The position numbers and the translations under genes were made by a program. Under the pieces are notes generated by a model. That model saw nothing but the letters and a program-made list of their open reading frames with translations, was not told where the DNA came from and made no database searches. From JADHLJ01 sp038118725 (GTDB taxonomy: Bacteria; Pseudomonadota; Alphaproteobacteria; Thalassobaculales; Thalassobaculaceae), in assembly GCA_038118725.1 (NCBI GenBank), contig JAYOIK010000070.1:1-27523 (forward strand): a DNA stretch of 27,523 nt. Direction: 5' to 3'. This document shows, in pieces, positions 15,917-23,430 of the stretch (its first letter is position 1; every line of letters starts with the position of its first letter).

Positions 15917-16434
15917 CACTTCACCGGACAAGCCCGGTCCACGAGCTTCTTGGTCGCGGTAAAACCGGACAGGGAATAGGTATCCGTGGTTTTCGTGTCC
16001 CGACTGGAGTGCCCCACCACCGTCATCGAGCTTCCGCGAACCATGGCATTAACAAGACTCTCGTCGGTCTTCGCGTCCGGCGACCACGCGCGATCATCGG
16101 TGGTAAACAACTCGAACTTCTTCTTGTTTATCGTCACCGTCAGCGGAGCGTCCTTCTTGAACGTATACCCGGCGACGAAATTAACCTCGCCCTTGGTCTT
16201 CCGGGCGGGCCGATTGGTCACCAGCGCATAGGGTTCGCCCCGTTTCTTGTAGTTTCCGCGCTGTTTCGTCGGCGCGCTCGCCATGTAGCAAACCGTGTTG
16301 CCGCCATCCTTGAAGGAATAGGCCGTCCATTTGCCGTGGCCACCGAGCTCCTGGAGCGTTTGCGCCCCCGCCGGCGCCATCGACGCGGCGACGAAAACCA
16401 TGAAAAAAAGAAGAGAACCTGTGAGACGTATCAT
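15916..16434 (-). CDS. Invasion-associated locus B (IalB) family protein
   Basis: A 172-residue exported protein. A cleavable signal peptide (cut after about residue 24, APAGAQ) is followed by the IalB fold: WTAYSFKDGGNTVCYMASAPT, a YALVTNRP segment, then GHSSRDTKTTDTYSLSGFTAT and a terminal CP pair. Cys49 and the final cysteine probably form a disulfide. The family was named from Bartonella invasion, but free-living alphaproteobacteria also carry it, so the name should not be read as virulence; the molecular function is unknown. It heads a two-gene operon with rlmN. Its upstream region is shared with the divergent sigma-factor gene. Confidence 0.87.
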   Translation of the reverse strand: MIRLTGSLLFFMVFVAASMAPAGAQTLQELGGHGKWTAYSFKDGGNTVCYMASAPTKQRGNYKKRGEPYALVTNRPARKTKGEVNFVAGYTFKKDAPLTVTINKKKFELFTTDDRAWSPDAKTDESLVNAMVRGSSMTVVGHSSRDTKTTDTYSLSGFTATKKLVDRACPVK

Positions 16435-16567
16435 TCAGCAATGCCTCTGTCGGCGTTTAGCCATCTTGTTGGTGATGAATTGCCATTCTCGCCGCCAGTA
16501 TGCAATCGAAACAATGCGGCATAAATTTGTCCCGACCATGGCAGCCCACATCGCGCGCCCGATAACG

Positions 16568-16598
16568 GTGATCCAAGATGCGCGGCTCCGCGTATCAA
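16568..16598 (+). promoter_or_regulatory. Probable ECF-sigma (RpoE/ChrR type) autoregulated promoter
   Basis: GTGATCC (16568-16574) and CGTATCAAA (from 16591) are separated by 16 bases (18 between TGATCC and TATCAA). This matches the TGATCC-type -35 and CGTA-like -10 that I recall for the Rhodobacter sigma-E/ChrR (ECF11) regulon. It lies ~130 bases before the sigma ATG at 16729, the place for autoregulation. The 16435-16728 stretch otherwise shows no gene. Confidence 0.65.
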
Positions 16599-16728
16599 AC
16601 GCATGACATACCCGTCAACAACATCGCTCGAAATTGGCGCCGGCGCGCGGCTTGTGTTCCATCCGGCCATTGTCATACAAAGTCTAGACCCGTGGCCCAA
16701 GGGAATCGATACCAGGTCGGAGCAGCGC

Positions 16729-17268
16729 ATGACGCTCGAGGAAATGATCCAGGCCATTGCGCGCGACCGCAGCCGACCCGCCTTCGTCGGTCTGTTCGAG
16801 CATTTCGCGCCGCGCCTGAAATCCTATGTCATGCGTCTCGGCGCCGACGAACGCGCCGCCGAGGAAGTGGTTCAGGAGACAATGCTGATGGTCTGGCGCA
16901 AGGCCGCCGGATTCGATCCGCGCCGCGCCGCCGCCAGCACCTGGATTTTCACGATCGCCAGGAATAAGAGGATCGACCGGATCCGCCGAGAGGCGCGGCC
17001 CGAGATTGACCCGGACGACCCGCTACTCGCGAGCCCGCCACCGGAGACCGCCGATCTGCCCCTGCAACGGCGTCAGCACGGTGACCGCCTGCACACCGCC
17101 ATCTCGGCCCTGCCGGAGGAACAGGCCGCGATGGTTCGCCTCGCGTTCTTCGACGACATGTCGCATCGAGATATCGCGCGAGAACATTCCCTGCCGCTCG
17201 GAACGGTCAAATCGAGAATTCGCCTGGCACTTCTGCGCTTGCGCCGGGACCTAGAGGATTTGGAGTAG
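16729..17268 (+). CDS. rpoE: ECF RNA polymerase sigma factor, RpoE/ChrR-partner type
   Basis: A 179-residue extracytoplasmic-function sigma factor of the ECF11 kind. Region 2 spans about 20-90 (FEHFAPRLKSYVMRLG, EEVVQETMLMVWRKA, TWIFTIARNKRIDRIRR) and binds the -10; region 4 spans about 115-175 (ALPEEQAAMVRLAFFDDMSHRDIAREHSL, then GTVKSRIRLAL) and binds the -35. The next gene encodes a ChrR-type zinc anti-sigma factor, so the pair should mount the transcriptional response to singlet oxygen and related stress, as in Rhodobacter sphaeroides. ATG 16729 follows GGAG at normal spacing; a longer in-frame start at 16603 adds non-conserved residues and is rejected. The 3' end lies in a 155-bp repeat unit, but this first copy leaves the gene intact. 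Confidence 0.92.
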   Translation: MTLEEMIQAIARDRSRPAFVGLFEHFAPRLKSYVMRLGADERAAEEVVQETMLMVWRKAAGFDPRRAAASTWIFTIARNKRIDRIRREARPEIDPDDPLLASPPPETADLPLQRRQHGDRLHTAISALPEEQAAMVRLAFFDDMSHRDIAREHSLPLGTVKSRIRLALLRLRRDLEDLE

Positions 17269-17622
17269 CCGCAATGCCCAGATTTCATGTCCAGGAAGAC
17301 CTGCTCATCGATNNNNNNNNNNNNNNNNNNNNNNNNNNNNNNNNNNNNNNNNNNNNNNNNNNNNNNNNNNNNNNNNNNNNNNNNNNNNNNNNNNNNNNNN
17401 NNNNNNNNNNNNATTTGGAGTAGCCGCAATGCCCAGATTTCATGTCCAGGAAGACCTGCTCATCGATATGTCGCATCGAGATATCGCGCGAGAACATTCC
17501 CTGCCGCTCGGAACGGTCAAATCGAGAATTCGCCTGGCACTTCTGCGCTTGCGCCGGGACCTAGAGGATTTGGAGTAGCCGCAATGCCCAGATTTCATGT
17601 CCAGGAAGACCTGCTCATCGAT
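17158..17622. repeat. 155-bp tandem repeat spanning the sigma 3' end and chrR 5' end
   Basis: The unit 17158-17312 is repeated exactly at 17468-17622. The 55 bases at 17413-17467 equal the last 55 bases of the unit, so a middle copy lacks exactly its first 100 bases, the place of the 100-N gap. Each unit runs from the sigma region-4 codons through the sigma stop to codon 13 of chrR. The join shows no microhomology. This may be a true triplication or a scaffolding artefact. Confidence 0.85.
17313..17412. other. Assembly gap (100 N)
   Basis: Exactly 100 unknown bases. The flanks show that they fall inside a 155-bp tandem repeat. A round 100 is often a default for an unknown gap length, so the number itself carries little weight. 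Confidence 0.99.
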
Positions 17623-18249
17623 TATGCCTCGGGCGCCCTGCCGGCACCGGTATCCCTTCTGGTCGCCTCGCATCTGACATTCTGTCGGCGCTGCCGCGAC
17701 GAGGTTGGAGAATTCGAGGCGATCGGCGGCATGATGCTGGAAGATTTAAATCCCATCGCGATGGCCGCGGATGCCTTGGAACAGGCTTTGGACGGTCTGA
17801 ACGATGCTGACGCCGTGGCGGATCAGGCCGCGACCTTGACATCCATCGCCAAGCGCGGCGAAAGCACCGGCCTGCCCGCCCCGTTGCTCAATGCCTTTGG
17901 TGGAGAGATGGGCGGGATTTCCTGGGCACGCCGCGCGAAAGGAATCGAGGAAGCCACCCTGGCTACCGATGACGTCAGGTACTCGGCCTCGCTCATGCGA
18001 ATTCAACCCGGTGTTTCGATTCCCAACCACACCCATGAGGGCGAGGAACTTACCCTGGTTTTGGGAGGTGGCTTTAGCGACGGGGGCGCACACTATGGCG
18101 CCGGAGATGTGTGCCGCGCCGACGCTGAAATCTCCCACGCACCGGTCGCCGATCCGGGAGAAGCCTGTCTTTGTCTGGTGGTCGCGGACGGTCCGGTCAG
18201 GCTGACCGGACTGGTCGGTAGGATGCTTAACCCGTTCCTCAAACTTTAG
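17584..18249 (+). CDS. chrR: ChrR-type zinc-binding anti-sigma factor with cupin domain
   Basis: This 221-residue protein should hold the ECF sigma factor inactive until singlet oxygen or peroxides release it. The anti-sigma domain has the zinc ligands His5, His30, Cys34 and Cys37 (SHLTFCRRC), one residue off the Rhodobacter numbering. The C-terminal cupin domain has HTHEGEE and a later ISHAP histidine for the second zinc, and the ACLCLVV cysteine pair that corresponds to Cys187/Cys189 implicated in signal sensing. Only the last repeat copy gives an intact gene; the copies at 17274 and 17429 break after 13 codons. GGAG sits 9 bases before the ATG. It meets cobN tail to tail with a four-base overlap, so no separate terminator exists between them. 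Confidence 0.92.
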   Translation: MPRFHVQEDLLIDYASGALPAPVSLLVASHLTFCRRCRDEVGEFEAIGGMMLEDLNPIAMAADALEQALDGLNDADAVADQAATLTSIAKRGESTGLPAPLLNAFGGEMGGISWARRAKGIEEATLATDDVRYSASLMRIQPGVSIPNHTHEGEELTLVLGGGFSDGGAHYGAGDVCRADAEISHAPVADPGEACLCLVVADGPVRLTGLVGRMLNPFLKL

Positions 18250-21200
18250 ATCACCCCGCCTCCGCGCTCCGACAGAGCCTCCAGAAGGCCGGGAACGGTA
18301 TTGCGGCCCGGACGCCAGAGGCCACGCCGCATGGCTTCGGCTAGGCGATCAGCGATATCCGCGCGCGCGTCGGGATTGTATCGGTCTAGGAAAGCCAGCA
18401 CCTCCGGGTCGTCCAGGAACGCGTCGAACACCGCGTCGAAATGATGATCGCCGACACAACGCGCGGTCGCGGCGAAAGCAAAGAGGTAGTCGACCGTCGC
18501 GGCCATCTCGAAGGCGCCCTTGTAGCCGTGCCGCATGACCCCAGCGATCCATTTCGGGTTCACCACCCGCCCCCGCACCACCCGGGCGACTTCCTCGTCA
18601 AGAGTACGAATTCTCGGGGTTTCCGGGCGTGAGTGGTCACCATGGTAGATCGCCGGCTGAGCGCCGGAAAAATGTCTGACCGATGCCGCGAGTCCGCCCT
18701 GGAACTGGTAATAGTCATCGGAGTCAAGCAGGTCATGCTCCCGGTTATCCTGATTCTGAAGCACCACTTGCGTTCGGGACAGCCGGGTTTGGAATAGATC
18801 ATGTTCGTCCGCGCCACCGGCGCCGTCACCATAAGCGTGGCCACCCCAAGCAAGATAGGTCGACGCTAGGTCTTCATCGGTCTCCCAAATCCCCTCATCA
18901 ATGAGGGCTTGTAGACCCGCGCCGTACGCGCCCGGTTTGGAGCCGAAAACCCGGAAACCGGCGCGACGCAAGGCATCTTCCGAATTGGAGCCGGCCTTGA
19001 TCAGGGTCTCGGCGTCGCGTCGTACATCGGCGGCGAGAGGGTTTAGCGCCTCCGGCTCGTCCAAGGCCGCCACCGCGCGAAAAGCCGAGTCGAGCAAGTC
19101 TATCTGATACGGAAACGCGTCTCGGAAGAACCCGGAGATCCGGAACGTCACGTCGACACGGGGGCGGTCCAGAACCGAGAGCGGCAAGACCTCGAAGCCG
19201 GTAACCCGGCCCGAGGACGGCTCCCAGTCCGGGCGCACGCCGATCAACGCCAAGGCCTGAGCGATATCATCACCACCGGTCCGCATATTCGCGGTGCCCC
19301 AAGCGGATAGGGCGATCCGGCGTGGCCATTCCCCATGTTCCTGGCGATGACGGTCCAGCACCAAGCCGGCGGATTTCCACCCCAGATGCCAGGCGGCCGC
19401 TGTCGGTACGGCGCGGGTATCGACCGAATAGAAGTTGCGCCCCGTCGGCAGCACCTCCGGCCGACCACGGCTCGGCGCGCCCGAGGGACCGGGCGGGACG
19501 AACCGACCCTCGAGGCCGGCCAGCAGACCCGTGAGTTCCGCCGCGCCGCAAGCCTCGGTCGCGGGCCGAATCACCGCGTTGAGATGGTCAAGGACAATCC
19601 GAGTCCGGCTCCAAGCTTGATCCGGCGCCGACCTGCCCGCGACAAGCTCGTCGGCCAGCATTTCCAGCCTTTCGACAGTGTCACCATTGCTTCGCCACCC
19701 GTTGTCGATATCGATCCCCACGAGAGGGGCCGGGCGCGGGCCGGTCCAGGTCTCGGCCATCGCGCAATCCAGCGGATCAAAGCCTTCCAGTCCAAGATCC
19801 TCCGCCAAGGCGCGATGCAGGGAAGCATCGGCGCCGGCACCGCTTGCCCTGGGGGTGCGCAACAGCGCGACAAGAAGGTCCTCAAGCAGCTTGCCCTCGG
19901 GCGAGGCGCCAAACACATGCAGACCATCGCGAATCTGCATTTCCTTGAGCTCGCACAGATAGGCATCGAGCTTTTGCAGTTTCTCGTTTCGGCTGTCCGC
20001 GTCGGTGATCCCGCAATCGAGATCGAGGCGTAGGCGGGTCAGGAGATCCAGAATCTTGTCCGAGAGATAATCCAGCCGCCTCGGATCAAGGCCCGACGCG
20101 TCGTAATACTCGTCGACCAGAGCCTCCAGATCCCGCAAGGGGCCGTAGGTCTCGGCTCGGGTCAAGGGCGGGGTCAGGTGGTCGATGATCACCGCGGCCG
20201 ATCGGCGCTTCGCTTGGGTGCCCTCGCCGGGATCGTTGACGATGAAGGGATAGAGATTCGGCAACGCGCCGAGCGCGATTTCCGGATAGCAGGACTCTGA
20301 TAGCGCTAGTGCCTTACCCGGCAACCATTCGAGATTGCCGTGCTTACCGAGATGCACTACCGCATGCGCGCTGAAATCCTCCCGCAGCCAGGCATGGAAG
20401 GCGAGGTAGCCATGCGGCGGGACCAACGCCGGGTCATGGTAAGTCGCCTTGGGATCGATGTTGTACCCCCGGGCCGGTTGTACGGCGACGACGATCTTTC
20501 CAAACTCGTGCACCGGTAAAAGGAAATCACCGGCGACCACGAATGGGTCCTTCTCCGGTTCGCCCCAGCGCTTGGTAATTTCCTCTCGATTCCCGGCTGG
20601 TAGATCGCGAAAGAACCGGCGATAGGCATCAATTGAATACCTCACGCCGCCGGGCGCGCCGTCTCGCGTCCCCGGCGCGTTGGTGGCCCCCGCCAGAATT
20701 CGCGCCATCAAGGCCTCGCCATCCTTCGGCGCGTCGTCGCTCACCGCGTAGCCACCCTCCAACAGCGCGCGCAAAACTCGGACGACGCTTGCCGGCGTGT
20801 CCAAGCCGACGCCGTTGCCGATTCGCGCGTCCTTGTTAGGGTAATTGGCGAGAACCAGGGCGATGCGCCGGTCCCGGGGCTCGGTCCCGCGCAAACGCGC
20901 CCAATTGCCGGCAAGCTCCGCGACGAGAGCGATCCGATCCGGCACTGGCTCATAGGCGACGATGGAGCATTCGGTCAGCGCGTCGAACCGCGCCTCCGCC
21001 TTGAAGGAAACGGCGCGCGACAGCACCCGGCCATCGATCTCGGGCAAGGCGACGTTCATGGCGATATCACGGGCGGACAACCCGGCGCTCGAGTCCTGCC
21101 ATCCCGCGCGGTCGCTTCCCGAGAAGATGACCTGAATGACCGGGCAATCGGCGCCATCGAACGGCGTCTCGGAACGCCCGGAACCGGGCTTGGACACCGC

Positions 21201-22016
21201 GAACCCGGTGGCGTTCAAAATGACCGCGGTTTCGGCGGCGCCGAACGTGGTCGCGACCAGATCGGCCGAGGCGGCGTCCTTGAGGCTGGAAACGAAGACC
21301 GGCAGCGGGTTCAGACCGCGATCCGCGAGAGCCTCTATCAGCGCGTCCACCGGTTTCAGGTTACCGGCCTGAACCAGGGCCCGGTAGAACACGATTCCCA
21401 CAACGGGGCGTCCGGCCTCCCAACGATCGCGAATCTCCACGAGGCCCGGCAAATCGAGCGCCGGCCAATACAGACCAGCCGGCAGCAAGGGCGCCGGTTC
21501 CGTCCACTTGGTGCCACGGCCCAACAAATCTCCCGCATATCTGAGCAACGAGGTGGCGTTTTCCACGCCGCCCTGAGTCAGAAAGGACCAGATTCGTTGA
21601 ACGGCTTCGGGTCCCAGCGTGGAATGCGCCATGAGGTCGGCATCGGGCTTGTCGTCACCCGGCACGACCGCCAGCGCGATGCCTTTCTCCCGGGCGACCG
21701 TCGCGATCTGCTCGATACCATAGGGCCAATAGCCGACACCGCCGATCAACCGAATTACCACCAGGCGCGCCTCGGCGATGATCCGCTCGACATAGAGATC
21801 GACGGATAGGTGATGGCCAAGCTGCATCAGATTGGCGAGCCTGACGCTCGGCACCGCCTCGCCGTCGCGCGCGACCAGTCGGGCCTGGGCGGCGGCAAGA
21901 CAAGCGAGCTCGGTATCCGCCGCCGACAGGATGACGATATCGCCGGGACTCTGATCGAGGTCGACCGCCTCGGCGCCGTCATTGGTCCGCCCCGGAGTGG
22001 CCGCTAGGAGATGCAC
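18246..22016 (-). CDS. cobN: Cobaltochelatase subunit CobN
   Basis: The 1256-residue large subunit of the aerobic cobaltochelatase, which with the CobS and CobT AAA+ ring inserts cobalt into hydrogenobyrinic acid a,c-diamide. The CobN/magnesium-chelatase H domain fills most of the protein; recognisable blocks include VGIVFYRALVQAGN, a run of VLANYPNKDARIGNGVGLD, VVHLGKHGNLEWLPGK and GGHAYGDG. The length is normal and no frameshift is seen across nearly 3.8 kb. The start is GTG 22016 behind AGAGG, 12 bases after the cobW stop. It ends four bases inside chrR. Expression should follow the B12 riboswitch ahead of cobW. Confidence 0.97.
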   Translation of the reverse strand: MHLLAATPGRTNDGAEAVDLDQSPGDIVILSAADTELACLAAAQARLVARDGEAVPSVRLANLMQLGHHLSVDLYVERIIAEARLVVIRLIGGVGYWPYGIEQIATVAREKGIALAVVPGDDKPDADLMAHSTLGPEAVQRIWSFLTQGGVENATSLLRYAGDLLGRGTKWTEPAPLLPAGLYWPALDLPGLVEIRDRWEAGRPVVGIVFYRALVQAGNLKPVDALIEALADRGLNPLPVFVSSLKDAASADLVATTFGAAETAVILNATGFAVSKPGSGRSETPFDGADCPVIQVIFSGSDRAGWQDSSAGLSARDIAMNVALPEIDGRVLSRAVSFKAEARFDALTECSIVAYEPVPDRIALVAELAGNWARLRGTEPRDRRIALVLANYPNKDARIGNGVGLDTPASVVRVLRALLEGGYAVSDDAPKDGEALMARILAGATNAPGTRDGAPGGVRYSIDAYRRFFRDLPAGNREEITKRWGEPEKDPFVVAGDFLLPVHEFGKIVVAVQPARGYNIDPKATYHDPALVPPHGYLAFHAWLREDFSAHAVVHLGKHGNLEWLPGKALALSESCYPEIALGALPNLYPFIVNDPGEGTQAKRRSAAVIIDHLTPPLTRAETYGPLRDLEALVDEYYDASGLDPRRLDYLSDKILDLLTRLRLDLDCGITDADSRNEKLQKLDAYLCELKEMQIRDGLHVFGASPEGKLLEDLLVALLRTPRASGAGADASLHRALAEDLGLEGFDPLDCAMAETWTGPRPAPLVGIDIDNGWRSNGDTVERLEMLADELVAGRSAPDQAWSRTRIVLDHLNAVIRPATEACGAAELTGLLAGLEGRFVPPGPSGAPSRGRPEVLPTGRNFYSVDTRAVPTAAAWHLGWKSAGLVLDRHRQEHGEWPRRIALSAWGTANMRTGGDDIAQALALIGVRPDWEPSSGRVTGFEVLPLSVLDRPRVDVTFRISGFFRDAFPYQIDLLDSAFRAVAALDEPEALNPLAADVRRDAETLIKAGSNSEDALRRAGFRVFGSKPGAYGAGLQALIDEGIWETDEDLASTYLAWGGHAYGDGAGGADEHDLFQTRLSRTQVVLQNQDNREHDLLDSDDYYQFQGGLAASVRHFSGAQPAIYHGDHSRPETPRIRTLDEEVARVVRGRVVNPKWIAGVMRHGYKGAFEMAATVDYLFAFAATARCVGDHHFDAVFDAFLDDPEVLAFLDRYNPDARADIADRLAEAMRRGLWRPGRNTVPGLLEALSERGGGVI

Positions 22017-22028
22017 GCCCAGGCCTCT

Positions 22029-23081
22029 TTAGTCGCGGAGCGCCGCGCTTATGGCCGCCTCGTCAAGACCGTGATGACCGATGATAACCAGCCGAGAGGA
22101 ACGGATATCGTCACCCCGCCAGTCGCGATCGAAATAGCGCTGAATCCGGCTTCCCACCGCTTGCACGGCGAGGCGCATGTTCTTGCCCTCGACGGCCAGA
22201 AAGCCCTTAACCCTGAGAATGTCATGCTCGGCGATGACCTCTCCCAGCCGGGCTAGAACCTTGTCCGCGTCCCCGGTCTCGCCGAGATCGATGACGAAAC
22301 TGTCGAAATCCTCGTGGTCGTGCTCATGACCGTCGTCATGATGCGAGGGCCGGCTGTCGAGATCGTCCTCGGCTTCCATGCCGAGGCCGAGAAGCACCGA
22401 GGCATCGATCTGGCCATGGCTCGCGCGCAGGGTCTTGACCGCCGGACGCAAATGACCCGCGACCATGGCGTCGATCCCTTCCCACTCAGCCTCCGAGACA
22501 CAATCCGTCTTGTTGAGGATCACCATGTCGGCGCATTGGACCTGTTCCTCGAAGAGTTCCTCCAACGGGCTTTCGTGATCAAGCGAATCGTCGGCCTCAC
22601 GCTGGGCCTGAACGGCCTCGGGATCGGTCGCGAACCGCCCCGCCGCGACGGCGGAGGCATCGACCACCGCGATCACGCCGTCAACCGTCGATCGGGTACG
22701 GACCTCCGGCCAGGCGAAGGCCTTGATCAACGGTTTCGGCAGGGCCAGACCCGAGGTCTCGATGATGATGTGATCGGGCGGGTCGTCCCGGTCCAGCAGC
22801 GCCGTCATGGTCGGCAGGAAATCATCGGCGACAGTGCAACAGATGCATCCATTCGCTAGCTCGACCACATCCTCGTCGGTGCAATCCTCCATGCCGCAGC
22901 CCAGTAGCAACTCCCGGTCGACGCCGAGGTCGCCGAACTCGTTGATCACGAAGGCCAGGCGCTTGCCATTGGCGGTGGCGATCAGGTGCTGAATCAGGCT
23001 GGTCTTGCCCGATCCGAGAAAGCCGGTGATCACCGTCGCCGGAATTTTGCGGGTCTGATGGTGAAAACTCTCGTTGCTCAT
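22029..23081 (-). CDS. cobW: CobW-type metal-binding GTPase of cobalamin synthesis
   Basis: A 350-residue G3E GTPase thought to deliver cobalt to the cobaltochelatase. Walker A is GFLGSGKT (20-27), the metal site CICC is at 79-82 (ELANGCICC), NKTD (190-193) recognises guanine, and a His/Asp-rich run at 247-256 may bind metal. The C-terminal CobW_C domain carries the VKGFLAVEGKNMRL segment. The cob context and riboswitch argue for the cobalt branch rather than a zinc-type ZigA/YeiR relative. ATG 23081 follows GGAGGG; this site can pair with a GGTCCTCC upstream (see regulatory entry). It is the first gene after the riboswitch and is closely followed by cobN. Confidence 0.95.
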   Translation of the reverse strand: MSNESFHHQTRKIPATVITGFLGSGKTSLIQHLIATANGKRLAFVINEFGDLGVDRELLLGCGMEDCTDEDVVELANGCICCTVADDFLPTMTALLDRDDPPDHIIIETSGLALPKPLIKAFAWPEVRTRSTVDGVIAVVDASAVAAGRFATDPEAVQAQREADDSLDHESPLEELFEEQVQCADMVILNKTDCVSEAEWEGIDAMVAGHLRPAVKTLRASHGQIDASVLLGLGMEAEDDLDSRPSHHDDGHEHDHEDFDSFVIDLGETGDADKVLARLGEVIAEHDILRVKGFLAVEGKNMRLAVQAVGSRIQRYFDRDWRGDDIRSSRLVIIGHHGLDEAAISAALRD

Positions 23082-23083
23082 GC

Positions 23084-23135
23084 GGTCCCTCCAGAGGCCA
23101 AGCGGTTAGGCTCAGTCGTCACCAAACGGAGGACC
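23084..23135 (-). promoter_or_regulatory. Possible ribosome-site-sequestering hairpin before cobW
   Basis: On the - strand GGTCCTCC (23135-23128) is complementary to GGAGGGACC (23092-23084) with a one-base bulge. The latter contains the cobW ribosome-binding site. It lies just after the riboswitch and could be its expression platform, so that translation is blocked when ligand is bound. Inferred from pairing only. Confidence 0.4.
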
Positions 23136-23171
23136 CGCGTCCCGACAGCACCCCGTGCCCGGACTGGCGAC

Positions 23172-23375
23172 GACACCGACGGCAGGTCTCCTGGCTCGCG
23201 GGTCGTCGCGGCGGTCCCGCCTTCCCGGAGTCCCGTTCGGGTGCATCCAGTGGCCTCATGGGACCGACGCTCGCCGCTCACAGTTGCGGGGGCAGCCGCG
23301 GCTGGGACGCCGCCCGTGATGGGCAAGACCTTCCGCGTTCCCTCTTCATCCCCGAGGGGAACCGTCGATGGGTAA
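23172..23375 (-). promoter_or_regulatory. Cobalamin riboswitch
   Basis: The - strand carries the canonical order of a B12 riboswitch: a 5' arm GGTTCCC...GGGAACG, GCTGCCCCCGCAACTGTGAGCGG, CCACTGG, GGGAAGGCGGG, and the B12 box GCCAGGAGACCTGCC (23195-23181). It starts ~55 bases after the cobT stop and ends ~90 bases before cobW, so it controls cobW-cobN rather than cobS-cobT. Boundaries are approximate. Ligand binding should lower expression. Confidence 0.93.
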
Positions 23376-23430
23376 GTTGTCGGAGCATGCGCCCCGGGAG
23401 TCAAGACCGGACAACCACAAGCCGCCCGAT

